From positions 992,001 through 1,056,000 of the forward strand of contig NZ_AP027204.1 of assembly GCF_027944005.1 (NCBI RefSeq): a stretch of DNA of 64,000 nt, in the 5' to 3' direction. Both the position numbers and the translations under genes were made by a program. The notes beneath the pieces are model-generated. The model ran no database searches, was not told the DNA's origin, and was given only the letters and a program-made list of their open reading frames with translations. The DNA comes from Polynucleobacter sp. SHI8. Its GTDB lineage: Bacteria > Pseudomonadota > Gammaproteobacteria > Burkholderiales > Burkholderiaceae. How positions within the stretch are numbered: position 1 is the stretch's first letter; each line of letters starts with the position of its first letter. Of this stretch, positions 42,100 through 51,096 are shown piece by piece.

Positions 42100-44805
42100 A
42101 TGGCAGTCGTTCCTACAGAATTTAATTCCAAATTATCAAATATCGATGCAATTGATGTTGATCCGTTAGAAACTAGAGAGTGGCTTGATGCCATGAATGG
42201 GGTTATACATGCTGAAGGAACGGAGCGTGCCGCCTTTTTGATTGACCAGCAAATTGCTTTTGCCCGAGTCAATGGTGTCGATCAGCCTTTTCATGCGCAA
42301 ACGCCCTATATAAATACCATTCCCGTCGAGCGCCAAGCTCGCATCCCAGGTGATCAAGAAGTAGAGCACCGAATCCGCTCATATACGCGTTGGAATGCCA
42401 TGGCCATGGTCTTGCGTGCGAACAAAGACACGAATGTAGGTGGACATATTTCCTCCTTTCAATCCGCAGCGACTTTATATGATGTTGGTTTTAATCATTT
42501 TTGGCATGCCCCATCTGACCAACATGGCGGTGATTTAATTTATGTACAGGGTCACTCTGCACCTGGTATTTATGCCAGAGCTTACTTATTAGGTCGATTG
42601 TCAGAAGACCAATTAGATAGTTTCCGTCAAGAGGTGGGTGGTAAGGGTATTTCTAGTTATCCGCACCCATGGTTAATGCCTAATTTTTGGCAGTTTCCAA
42701 CCGTTTCAATGGGACTTGGTCCGATCATGGCGATTTATCAAGCCCGCTTCATGAAGTATATGCAAGATCGAGGCATGACAAAGACAGAGGGACGTAAGGT
42801 TTGGGCATTTTTAGGTGATGGTGAAACAGACGAGCCAGAGTCACTTGGTGCGATTGGTATGGCTGGCCGTGAAAAACTTGATAACCTCATTTTTGTGATT
42901 AACTGTAATTTACAGCGCTTAGATGGCCCTGTTCGAGGCAACAGTAGCATTATTCAAGAACTTGAAAGTGAGTTTAGAGGTTCTGGTTGGAATGTGATTA
43001 AAGTTGTTTGGGGAACCCATTGGGATGCTTTGTTTGCGCGTGACAAAAAAGGTCTTCTCATGAATCGCTTGGCGCAAATTGTGGATGGTGAGTATCAAAC
43101 CATGAAAGCCAAAAACGGTGCTTACGTTCGTGCCCATGTATTCAATACACCAGAGTTACAGGAGTTAGTTGCTGATTGGAGCGATGAGGATATTTGGAAT
43201 CTAAATCGTGGTGGACACGATCCCCATAAGGTATATGCTGCGTTTCATTCGGCAGTCAATCATAAAGGTCAACCAACCTTGATTTTGGCAAAGACTATTA
43301 AAGGTTATGGGATGGGAGCTTCTGGCGAGGCAATGAATATTGCCCATCAACAGAAAAAAATGAGTATTACCGATGTTAAGGCTTTCCGCGATCGCTTTGC
43401 TTTACCGGTAAAGGATGAGGAGCTTGAAAGCGTTCCTTATATTAAATTTGCTGAAGGTAGTCCAGAGCTTGAGTATATGCGCAAAAAACGTATGGATCTC
43501 GGTGGATATTTGCCGCAAAGAAGGTCCAAAGCAGAATCTTTAGATGTCCCTTCATTACAAACGTTTGCGCCTTTATTGGAAGCAACGGTTGAAGGTCGAG
43601 AGGTATCTACAACTATGGCATTTGTGCGTTTACTGAATATGATTGTGAAAGATAAAGTCATCGGTCAACGAGTAGTCCCGATTGTGCCCGATGAATCTCG
43701 TACGTTTGGTATGGAAGGAATGTTCCGTCAATTAGGTATTTGGAGTCATATTGGTCAGTTATATGAACCACAAGACCGTGATCAACTCATGTTTTATAAA
43801 GAAGATCAGACAGGTCAGATATTACAAGAAGGTATTAATGAAGCTGGTGCGATGTGTGATTGGATTGCAGCTGCCACTTCATACTCGACCCATGGCGTAC
43901 CGATGTTGCCATTTTATATTTTCTATTCCATGTTTGGTTTCCAACGGATAGGTGATTTAGCCTGGGCTGCAGGAGATATGCGCTCCCGTGGTTTTCTACT
44001 TGGCGGTACTGCTGGCAGAACGACACTCAATGGTGAAGGTTTGCAACATGAAGACGGTCATAGTCATTTATTTAGTTTAGGTATTCCAAACTGTATTAGT
44101 TATGATCCAACCTTTGGTTTTGAACTAGCGGTGGTGATTCAAGATGGTATGCGTCGGATGTTGACTGATCAAGAAGACGTGTATTACTACCTCACCTTGA
44201 TGAATGAGAACTACGCCCATCCAGCGATGCCAAAAGGTGCAGAAAAAGACATCTTAAAAGGGATGTATCACCTGCAAAGTGTAGGCGAGGCAAAAACTAA
44301 ATTACGCGTGCAACTCTTAGGCAGTGGCACAATCTTTAGAGAAGTCATGGCTGCCGCAGAATTACTCCGCGATGATTGGGGGGTTGCCTCAGATTTATGG
44401 AGTTGCCCAAGCTTTACGGAGTTAGCCAGAGATATACAGCGCGTCAATCGTCACAACTTATTAAATCCTTTAGATAAGCCACAAAAATCCCATGTCGAAG
44501 AGTTACTCGCTAAATCGAATGGCCCAGTGATTGCTTCTACTGATTATGTACGATTGTTTGCAGAGCAGATTCGTCCGGCAATTCAACAACTAGGTAAACG
44601 TTATACCGTTTTAGGGACCGATGGGTATGGTAGATCGGATACACGTGAACAGTTACGTCACTTCTTTGAAGTAGATCGTTATTGGGTGACAATTTCTGCA
44701 TTAAAAGCCTTAGCAGATGAAGGTCAAATAGAGGCCAAAAAAGTAGCTGAAGCTATTGCTAAATATGGTGTGGATGTTTCGAAGCCAAACCCAATGACTG
44801 TTTAA
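42100..44805 (+). CDS. aceE: Pyruvate dehydrogenase E1 component (homodimeric)
   Basis: Thiamine-diphosphate-dependent decarboxylation of pyruvate in the PDH complex. The 901-residue length is that of the homodimeric proteobacterial E1. Visible motifs include GGHISSFQSAATLYDVGFNHF (in two parts), SHPHPWLMPNFWQFPTVSMGLGP-type sequence, and the ThDP motif FLGDGETDEPESLG...INCNLQRLDG. A strong AAGGAG lies ahead of the ATG. First gene of the aceE-aceF-lpdA operon; 10 bases separate it from aceF. Confidence 0.98.
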   Translation: MAVVPTEFNSKLSNIDAIDVDPLETREWLDAMNGVIHAEGTERAAFLIDQQIAFARVNGVDQPFHAQTPYINTIPVERQARIPGDQEVEHRIRSYTRWNAMAMVLRANKDTNVGGHISSFQSAATLYDVGFNHFWHAPSDQHGGDLIYVQGHSAPGIYARAYLLGRLSEDQLDSFRQEVGGKGISSYPHPWLMPNFWQFPTVSMGLGPIMAIYQARFMKYMQDRGMTKTEGRKVWAFLGDGETDEPESLGAIGMAGREKLDNLIFVINCNLQRLDGPVRGNSSIIQELESEFRGSGWNVIKVVWGTHWDALFARDKKGLLMNRLAQIVDGEYQTMKAKNGAYVRAHVFNTPELQELVADWSDEDIWNLNRGGHDPHKVYAAFHSAVNHKGQPTLILAKTIKGYGMGASGEAMNIAHQQKKMSITDVKAFRDRFALPVKDEELESVPYIKFAEGSPELEYMRKKRMDLGGYLPQRRSKAESLDVPSLQTFAPLLEATVEGREVSTTMAFVRLLNMIVKDKVIGQRVVPIVPDESRTFGMEGMFRQLGIWSHIGQLYEPQDRDQLMFYKEDQTGQILQEGINEAGAMCDWIAAATSYSTHGVPMLPFYIFYSMFGFQRIGDLAWAAGDMRSRGFLLGGTAGRTTLNGEGLQHEDGHSHLFSLGIPNCISYDPTFGFELAVVIQDGMRRMLTDQEDVYYYLTLMNENYAHPAMPKGAEKDILKGMYHLQSVGEAKTKLRVQLLGSGTIFREVMAAAELLRDDWGVASDLWSCPSFTELARDIQRVNRHNLLNPLDKPQKSHVEELLAKSNGPVIASTDYVRLFAEQIRPAIQQLGKRYTVLGTDGYGRSDTREQLRHFFEVDRYWVTISALKALADEGQIEAKKVAEAIAKYGVDVSKPNPMTV

Positions 44806-44815
44806 GGAGCTTTTC

Positions 44816-46153
44816 ATGACACAAATGATCGAAATTAAAGTTCCAGATATTGGTGACTATAAAGAAATTCCCATTATTGAGCTACATGTCAAAGTTGGTG
44901 ATCAAGTTGCCAAGGAGCAATCCTTAATTACTTTAGAGTCTGACAAAGCGACGATGGATATTCCTAGCGCCCATGCTGGTATCGTTAAAGAGTTAAAAGT
45001 CAAGTTAGGTGATAACGTATCTGAAGGCAGCCTTGTTCTTTTATTAGAGCAAACCGACGCATCCACAAGTCAATCAAGCAATACAACGCCAATTCCAATA
45101 CCAGCAGCAAATACCGAAGAAAAGGCAAAGCCAGCGGCACCTTCAGAAACCAAGGCCTTGGCGCCAGCCAGTCCAGTGGCAAAAGCAGTCGAGAATGCCA
45201 CACCTATCAGTGTAAAAGCAGAAGTAAGTAGTATGGCTCAGGCAAGTCATGCCAGTCCATCGGTGCGTAAATATGCCCGTGAATTAGGAGCTGATGTTAC
45301 GCAAGTCAAAGGTAGTGGACCAAAAGGACGAATTACCCAAGAAGATGTAGAGGCTTATATCAAAGGTATTTTAAGCGGCCAATCTACTACCTCGAGTGCC
45401 ACCGCATCGAGTGGCAATGGTTTGCAATTATTACCTTGGCCCAAAGTTGATTTCAAGAAATTCGGTGAAATCCAGACCAGACCACTCTCCCGAATTCAGA
45501 AGATTTCAGCTGCCAATCTAGCACGTAACTGGGCCATGATACCGGCAGTTACTTATCATGAGGATGCTGACATTACTGAACTAGAGGCCTTCCGAGTTCA
45601 AACCAATAAAGCCAATGAAAAATTAGGAGTTAAAGTTACATTACTGGCTTTTTTAATGAAAGCTTGTGTCAAAGCACTTAAAAAATATCCAGAGTTTAAT
45701 AGCTCGCTTGATGGGGAAGAGTTAATTCTGAAGCAGTATTTTCATTTAGGATTTGCTGCTGATACACCGAATGGCCTAGTTGTTCCAGTGATTCGAAATG
45801 TTGATCAAAAAGATGTTTTAGAAATTGCCCAAGAGACCAGTGATTTAGCGAAATTAGCGCGTGATGGCAAACTGAAGCCAGACCAAATGCAAGGGGCCTG
45901 CTTTACGATATCTTCTGTTGGTGGTATTGGTGGAACTTATTTTTCACCGATCATTAATGCGCCAGAAGTCGCCATATTAGGCGTGAGCAAAGCGGCCATG
46001 AAACCGATTTGGGATGGACAGCAATTTGTCCCAAGATTGATTTGCCCTTTATCCCTCACGGCCGATCATCGCGTCATAGATGGTGCTTTAGCCACGCGTT
46101 TTAATGCTTATGTTGCTGAGTTAATCTCAGATTTTCGTCGAGTTACTCTATAA
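44816..46153 (+). CDS. aceF: Dihydrolipoamide acetyltransferase, PDH E2 component
   Basis: Core acetyltransferase of the PDH complex, 445 residues. One lipoyl domain with Lys44 in ESDKATMDIP, an Ala/Pro-rich linker, the peripheral-subunit-binding domain at about 147-182 (PSVRKYARELGADVTQVKGS), and the catalytic domain with His418 and Asp422 in ADHRVIDG. Only one lipoyl domain is present, whereas E. coli has three. The rest of the lipoyl supply may come from the lipoyl domain on E3 in the next gene. Confidence 0.97.
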   Translation: MTQMIEIKVPDIGDYKEIPIIELHVKVGDQVAKEQSLITLESDKATMDIPSAHAGIVKELKVKLGDNVSEGSLVLLLEQTDASTSQSSNTTPIPIPAANTEEKAKPAAPSETKALAPASPVAKAVENATPISVKAEVSSMAQASHASPSVRKYARELGADVTQVKGSGPKGRITQEDVEAYIKGILSGQSTTSSATASSGNGLQLLPWPKVDFKKFGEIQTRPLSRIQKISAANLARNWAMIPAVTYHEDADITELEAFRVQTNKANEKLGVKVTLLAFLMKACVKALKKYPEFNSSLDGEELILKQYFHLGFAADTPNGLVVPVIRNVDQKDVLEIAQETSDLAKLARDGKLKPDQMQGACFTISSVGGIGGTYFSPIINAPEVAILGVSKAAMKPIWDGQQFVPRLICPLSLTADHRVIDGALATRFNAYVAELISDFRRVTL

Positions 46154-46162
46154 GGAATCAAC

Positions 46163-47947
46163 ATGACTACGCAAACAATACAGGTTCCCGATATTGGCGA
46201 TTTTAAAGATATTCCAGTCATTGAGATTTTGGTGAAGGTTGGTGACGAGATTGTGAAAGACCAAGCTTTATTAATTTTAGAGTCAGATAAAGCCACAATG
46301 GAAGTACCTAGTGATGTGATTGGTAAAGTTATATCAGTAGATATCAAAATTGGTGACAAAGTTAGCTTTGGCACACCGATCATGAAAGTAGAAGTCTCGA
46401 CACAAGCTCCAGCCAAAAAAGAAGAAGCAACAGCTTCCCTAGCACCTGTAACTCCAGTTCCTCAACCCACACCGGTATCCGTACCAAGTGCCGGAAGCTA
46501 TTCTGGAGTGGCGGATTATGCATGTCAGCTTCTCGTGTTGGGGTCTGGACCTGGTGGCTATAGTGCCGCGTTTCGTGGCGCTGATTTAGGTTTAGAGACG
46601 ATTCTAGTCGAGCGTTATGCCACTCTTGGTGGTGTTTGTTTGAATGTTGGATGCATACCGTCCAAAGCCTTATTGCATACAGCAGCGGTTATGGAAGAAG
46701 TAAAATCCATGTCGAAACACGGCGTTCACTTTGGTGCGCCTACCGTGGATATCGATGCGCTGCGTCAGCATAAAGAGGGTGTTATTGGTCAACTGACAAC
46801 AGGCTTGGCTGGTATGGCTAAAGCCAGAAAAGTAAAAGTTATACGAGGTGTTGGAACATTTTTAGATGCCCATCATCTACAACTAGAAGAGACATCAGGA
46901 ACAGGTTGGGATTTAACCGGCAAGAAACAAGTGATTCATTTTGAAAAAGTCATTATTGCAGCTGGCAGCCAGTCAGTCGTTCTGCCGTTTTTACCAGTTG
47001 ATCCAAGAATTGTTGATAGTACCGGCGCATTAGAACTCAAGTCGATCCCCAAACGGATGTTGGTGATTGGTGGAGGGATTATTGGTTTAGAGATGGCGAC
47101 TGTTTATAGCGCTTTAGGTTCACAAATTGATATTGTTGAACTTACAGATGGATTGATGGCTGGAGCAGACCGAGACTTAGTGAAGGTTTGGGAGAAAATG
47201 AACTTATCCCGTTTCCATCAAGTCATGTTAGGAACTAAAGCTGCTTCTGCCCAAGCAAAAGAAGATGGTATTTGGATTCAGTTTGAAGGACCTAAAGCAC
47301 CAGCAGAGATGCAGTGTTATGACCTTGTATTAGTTGCGGTTGGTCGCATTCCAAACGGTAAAAAAATAGCAGCCAGTGCCGCTGGTGTCATGGTGGATGA
47401 GCGTGGCTTTATTCCTGTGGACAATCAAATGCGTACCAATGTGAACCATATCTTTGCAATTGGTGATATTGTTGGACAACCAATGTTAGCGCATAAAGCC
47501 GTTCATGAAGGTCATGTGGCTGCCGAAGTAGCCGCTGGTGAAAAATCTTATTTTGATGTCAAGCAAATCCCCTCAGTCGCCTATACCGATCCTGAAGTAG
47601 CTTGGTCAGGTCTGACAGAAGAGCAATGTAAATCTCAAGGGATTGCCTATCAAAAAGGCGTTTTCCCATGGGCTGCGAGTGGCCGTGCGATCGCCAATGG
47701 ACGCAGTGAAGGTTTTACCAAGCTCATTTTTGATGAGACCACACATCGCATTATTGGTGGTGGCATTGTTGGAACCAATGCGGGAGATTTAATTGGTGAA
47801 GTATGCCTTGCAATTGAAATGGGTGCTGATCAGGTGGATATTGGTAAGACAATACATCCCCATCCAACACTGGGTGAATCGATCGGTTTAGCCGCAGAAG
47901 TAGCGCATGGATCATGCACAGATTTGCCTCCACAAAGAAAAAAATAA
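46163..47947 (+). CDS. lpdA: Dihydrolipoamide dehydrogenase, PDH E3 component with N-terminal lipoyl domain
   Basis: FAD-dependent E3 that reoxidises lipoamide, 594 residues. The first about 80 residues are a complete lipoyl domain with Lys43 in ESDKATMEVPS, joined by a Pro/Ala-rich linker. The E3 body has FAD-binding GSGPGG near 128-132, redox-active Cys159 and Cys164 in GGVCLNVGCIPSK, NAD-binding GGGIIGLEMA, and the C-terminal active-site HPHPT. Lipoyl-E3 fusions are known from Neisseria (p64k) and other betaproteobacteria. A strong terminator follows the stop. Confidence 0.97.
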   Translation: MTTQTIQVPDIGDFKDIPVIEILVKVGDEIVKDQALLILESDKATMEVPSDVIGKVISVDIKIGDKVSFGTPIMKVEVSTQAPAKKEEATASLAPVTPVPQPTPVSVPSAGSYSGVADYACQLLVLGSGPGGYSAAFRGADLGLETILVERYATLGGVCLNVGCIPSKALLHTAAVMEEVKSMSKHGVHFGAPTVDIDALRQHKEGVIGQLTTGLAGMAKARKVKVIRGVGTFLDAHHLQLEETSGTGWDLTGKKQVIHFEKVIIAAGSQSVVLPFLPVDPRIVDSTGALELKSIPKRMLVIGGGIIGLEMATVYSALGSQIDIVELTDGLMAGADRDLVKVWEKMNLSRFHQVMLGTKAASAQAKEDGIWIQFEGPKAPAEMQCYDLVLVAVGRIPNGKKIAASAAGVMVDERGFIPVDNQMRTNVNHIFAIGDIVGQPMLAHKAVHEGHVAAEVAAGEKSYFDVKQIPSVAYTDPEVAWSGLTEEQCKSQGIAYQKGVFPWAASGRAIANGRSEGFTKLIFDETTHRIIGGGIVGTNAGDLIGEVCLAIEMGADQVDIGKTIHPHPTLGESIGLAAEVAHGSCTDLPPQRKK

Positions 47948-47965
47948 GCTTTTTCGGAAAGATGT

Positions 47966-48000
47966 AAAAGACATGGGAAAATATCCCATGTCTTTTTTTT
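47966..48000 (+). terminator. Rho-independent terminator of the PDH operon
   Basis: AAAAGACATGGGA (47966-47978) and TCCCATGTCTTTT (47984-47996) form a perfect 13-base stem around AAATA, ending in a continuous T-run to 48000. It lies 18 bases after the lpdA stop and directly before purT. Confidence 0.93.
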
Positions 48001-48010
48001 AGGATTCAAT

Positions 48011-49231
48011 ATGAACCATTACCCACGCTTTCCAATCATCGGAACTCCCCTTACTGATCACGCAATACGCGTCATGATGCTTGGTAGCGGTGAGTTAGGT
48101 AAAGAGGTCATTATTGAGCTGCAACGACTTGGGATTGAAGTGATTGCGGTTGATCGTTATCCGCACGCGCCTGGACATCAAGTGGCGCATCGTTCCTATG
48201 TGATAGATATGACGGATGGTCAAGCCTTGCGCGATTTGGTAGCTAAAGAAAAGCCTCATTTAATTGTCCCTGAAATTGAAGCGATTGCCACGACAACATT
48301 GATGGAGCTTGAGCAAGAGGGGGTAGTGGAGGTCATTCCAACCGCCAGGGCTGCTTATCTCACCATGAATCGGGAAGGAATCCGTGATTTGGCGGCGAAA
48401 GAATTAGGATTACCAACATCCCCTTATTTTTTTGCGAGTTCATTAGAAGAGTTACAAAGAGCCATTGACAATGGGATTGGTTATCCTTGCTTTGTAAAGC
48501 CGGTCATGTCCTCCTCCGGTAAAGGACAATCCAAACTAGATGGTCCACAAGATGTGACAAAAGCTTGGGAATATGCGGCATCAGGAGGTCGGGTGGATAG
48601 CGGTCGGGTCATTGTGGAAGGCTTAATTGATTTTGATTACGAAATCACACTTTTGACAGTCAGATCCTTTGGTGGCGATGGCACAATCAAAACCAGTTTT
48701 TGTGAACCAATTGGTCATGTCCAAAAAAATGGTGATTATGTAGAAAGTTGGCAACCCATGGCAATGAGTTCTCTAGCGATTCAGCGCGCAAGAGATATTG
48801 CAGAAAAAATTACCAGCAATTTAGGTGGTCGAGGTATTTTCGGTGTTGAGTTGTTTGTTAAAGGAGATCAAGTTTGGTTTTCTGAAGTCAGTCCTCGACC
48901 GCATGATACCGGACTTGTTACTTTAGTCAGTCAAGTGCAGAGCGAGTTTGAGTTGCATGCAAAAGCCATTCTAGGTTTACCGACTCAGGTGACATTAAAA
49001 ACACCAGGAGCCAGTGCAGTGATTTATGGGGGTATACAAGCGCCAGGAATTGGTTTTGAGCATGTTCATCAAGCCCTATTGCAAGAGGGTGTGACCTTGC
49101 GTTTATTTGGCAAGCCTGAGTCATTTACTAAAAGACGAATGGGTGTAGCATTAGCAAGTGCGGCAAATACTGATCTTGCTCGTGAGCATGCAAAAGATGC
49201 AGCCCAAACGATATCAACGGTGAAGTTGTAA
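48011..49231 (+). CDS. purT: Formate-dependent phosphoribosylglycinamide formyltransferase 2
   Basis: Folate-independent third step of purine synthesis: GAR plus formate and ATP to FGAR. The 406-residue ATP-grasp protein has the N-terminal VMMLGSGELGKEVIIELQRLG, the ATP-binding CFVKPVMSSSGKGQS, and the metal-binding GIFGVELFVKGDQVWFSEVSPRPHDTG (in two parts). An AGGATT lies before the ATG. It is separated from the PDH operon by a terminator, so it has its own promoter, which I could not identify. A membrane protein gene follows after 23 bases. Confidence 0.97.
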   Translation: MNHYPRFPIIGTPLTDHAIRVMMLGSGELGKEVIIELQRLGIEVIAVDRYPHAPGHQVAHRSYVIDMTDGQALRDLVAKEKPHLIVPEIEAIATTTLMELEQEGVVEVIPTARAAYLTMNREGIRDLAAKELGLPTSPYFFASSLEELQRAIDNGIGYPCFVKPVMSSSGKGQSKLDGPQDVTKAWEYAASGGRVDSGRVIVEGLIDFDYEITLLTVRSFGGDGTIKTSFCEPIGHVQKNGDYVESWQPMAMSSLAIQRARDIAEKITSNLGGRGIFGVELFVKGDQVWFSEVSPRPHDTGLVTLVSQVQSEFELHAKAILGLPTQVTLKTPGASAVIYGGIQAPGIGFEHVHQALLQEGVTLRLFGKPESFTKRRMGVALASAANTDLAREHAKDAAQTISTVKL

Positions 49232-49254
49232 AAATTGCTTTGTAGAATCAATTT

Positions 49255-49818
49255 ATGAATGCTAAGAAAAAACTGATTGCACAATTGATGATATTAATCA
49301 TCGCAATAGGAGGGGTTCTTTTGATGTCAATTAAGCCGAGTGTTTTATTTGGAAAATCTCTTACGACGCGAGTTGGTGTGGTGAGTGGTATTGAAAAAGC
49401 AGTCGAGGAACGACATATTGGTGATCCCCATGATCCAATGGTAAAAGATCTCAAAGCCTATACCTATATTGCTAAATTCCAACTGGGGGGCAGTCCTATA
49501 GTCGCTAAGTTTCAAGACCCTTATCAAATTAATGAGGGTGATATGTTACGAGTCAGTGGCGTACAGACCGAGCAGTTTTTTGATGTGGTTGCGTATCGTA
49601 ATGAAACCCTGCAATATACAGGATCGAACTCCTGGTGGATGACCGCATTGGCTGGATTGGTATTTTCAGTAATAGCCGCTCTTATTTTTTTTCGAGCCAT
49701 TCAAGATCCTAAGTGGTATGAGCAGGCTTTTTTTCTGTTGTTGTTTGGAGTGGGCGTATTTTTAGTATTGAGAGGTTTTTATATTAAACAAGCCATTGAT
49801 TTATTAGATCAGTCATGA
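49255..49818 (+). CDS. Uncharacterised three-TM membrane protein
   Basis: A 187-residue protein with an N-terminal hydrophobic segment (about 7-25), a polar region of about 100 residues that should face the periplasm, and two more segments (about 127-148 and 156-175). The polar part (TTRVGVVSGIEKAVEER ... YTYIAKFQLGGSPIVAKF ... INEGDMLRVSG) looks like a small beta-barrel domain similar in layout to DUF3592-type proteins, but I cannot assign a family. It overlaps the next gene, a chagasin-like lipoprotein, by four bases (ATGA), so the two products probably work together. Confidence 0.75.
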   Translation: MNAKKKLIAQLMILIIAIGGVLLMSIKPSVLFGKSLTTRVGVVSGIEKAVEERHIGDPHDPMVKDLKAYTYIAKFQLGGSPIVAKFQDPYQINEGDMLRVSGVQTEQFFDVVAYRNETLQYTGSNSWWMTALAGLVFSVIAALIFFRAIQDPKWYEQAFFLLLFGVGVFLVLRGFYIKQAIDLLDQS

Positions 49819-50297
49819 ACAATCGGATCGTATTTCACAGTTTGTTTATGTCAGGCGTGCTGTTGATAAGTTCATGTTCAACCGAGATTTCACCACTAGA
49901 GCAGCCTTATATTCGTTCTCAACAAATTCTTTCACAATCGATGCCTACACAATTGTCACCTATTCAGCTTCCTAATTCAGGATTACAACGATTTCATTCG
50001 ACAGTTGGACAAAAACATGTGATTCAAATTGTAAGTAACCCATCCACTGGATATCGCTGGGAAATGAAATATGAAGAGCCTGTGAAGAATTGTTTAGATG
50101 TTGTTAGCAGAAATATGGTGTATGACGATAAAGAGAGTTTTTCCGATGGTGTCAGAAAAGTAGGGTCACCAGGTAAGCAAGAGTGGCAATTTCAAACCAA
50201 TTGCACAGGGCTATATCGTATTACATTTGAGTATAGAAGACCTTGGGAGCAAGGTCCATCAACCTATAAAACAGTCGCGGAATTTGTCACGAGATAA
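49815..50297 (+). CDS. Chagasin-like (I42) protease-inhibitor-fold lipoprotein
   Basis: A 160-residue protein with a lipoprotein signal ending in LISSC (Cys21). The C-terminal half shows the three loops of chagasin-type inhibitors of papain-like cysteine proteases: NPSTGYRW at 75-82 (NPTTG loop), GSPG at 117-120 (central G-rich loop, degenerate from GxGG) and RRPW at 141-144 (RPW loop). Known chagasins inhibit C1 peptidases; bacterial members are scarcely studied. It is translationally coupled to the upstream membrane protein. A hairpin terminator follows directly. Confidence 0.85.
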   Translation: MNNRIVFHSLFMSGVLLISSCSTEISPLEQPYIRSQQILSQSMPTQLSPIQLPNSGLQRFHSTVGQKHVIQIVSNPSTGYRWEMKYEEPVKNCLDVVSRNMVYDDKESFSDGVRKVGSPGKQEWQFQTNCTGLYRITFEYRRPWEQGPSTYKTVAEFVTR

Positions 50298-50328
50298 AAA
50301 AAGCCCAGCAGAACTGGGCTTTATATTT
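50294..50328. terminator. Bidirectional terminator between the chagasin-like gene and the phasin gene
   Basis: AAAGCCCAG (50300-50308) and CTGGGCTTT (50314-50322) pair around CAGAA. An A-run precedes the stem on the + strand, which gives a good T-run for the phasin gene coming from the right; T-rich sequence follows for the + strand. It serves both convergent genes. Confidence 0.88.
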
Positions 50329-50342
50329 TGTTCGAGAATTGC

Positions 50343-50897
50343 TTAGTTAGCGACAGTGCTTTTGAATAATTTCTCACTTGCTTTTAAAGCCGATTCAGTT
50401 GCAGATTGAGTTTGATGGGCGCTCATATCGATTGCTTGTTTTACCGCTTTTTGTGAAGATTCAAATGCAGTGCTTGCATTTGCAACAGCTTGTTTAATGA
50501 GGTTTACCATTGCATCAGAACTGCCAGGAGTTTGTGAGCTTAATTCAGTCATTAATTTTTGCATTTCAGTTTGACGCTTTTGGATATCCGCTTTAGTAAC
50601 TTCGTTGATACCTGCTTGAGTTTCATTAGCGATGCTATAAATATGTCTGCTATAGGCAATCGCTTTTTCCGTCATAGGTTGCACAAAATTAGCTTGCATA
50701 CTCATATACTCTTTGATGTCTTTTGCTTTTGATGAGTCTTGTAAATGATCAACATTTTCTTGCATTAATGTTTTTGCAACTTGAAGATTTAGTTCCATTA
50801 ATTTTTCAATGCCATCAAATGCTTTGCGTGAGAGTTGTGCAAGAGTTTCTAAGTTTGCTTTATTGGCTGCAGTGATTTGTTCCTGAGTTAATAGCAT
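50343..50897 (-). CDS. Phasin family protein
   Basis: A 184-residue, mostly helical protein of the phasin family, which coats polyhydroxyalkanoate granules. The N-terminus (LTQEQITAANKANLETLAQL) and KAFDGIEKLMELNLQVAKTL are typical of betaproteobacterial phasins, and the C-terminal half is Ala/Ser/Gln-rich amphipathic helix. An AAAGGA ribosome binding site precedes the ATG. No PHA synthase is in the window. A perfect FNR-type box lies 77-90 bases upstream, suggesting expression tied to oxygen supply. Confidence 0.9.
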   Translation of the reverse strand: MLLTQEQITAANKANLETLAQLSRKAFDGIEKLMELNLQVAKTLMQENVDHLQDSSKAKDIKEYMSMQANFVQPMTEKAIAYSRHIYSIANETQAGINEVTKADIQKRQTEMQKLMTELSSQTPGSSDAMVNLIKQAVANASTAFESSQKAVKQAIDMSAHQTQSATESALKASEKLFKSTVAN

Positions 50898-50973
50898 AAT
50901 TTAATCCTTTAAAGTGGTATGGTGGTAGATATTATTGTTTAATTAAATCTTAACTGATTCATGTTAAAGATGA

Positions 50974-50987
50974 TTGATATAGATCAA
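50974..50987. promoter_or_regulatory. FNR-type (Crp/Fnr family) binding site
   Basis: TTGATATAGATCAA is a perfect match to the TTGAT-N4-ATCAA consensus. If it acts on the phasin gene as a class II site (centre near -41.5), the transcript would start near 50939, with TAAGAT at 50952-50947 as a plausible -10. It could also act on the divergent gene at 51097. The rest of the 199-base gap shows nothing else recognisable. Confidence 0.65.
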
Positions 50988-51096
50988 AAAATAGTACTTT
51001 GAATATCCCCATAGATGAATCAATTAATACCCCAAAGAGCAGAGGATAATAGGAGAAGTATTCACTATCAAAATAACCCCTTTAATCTGAACTTTT

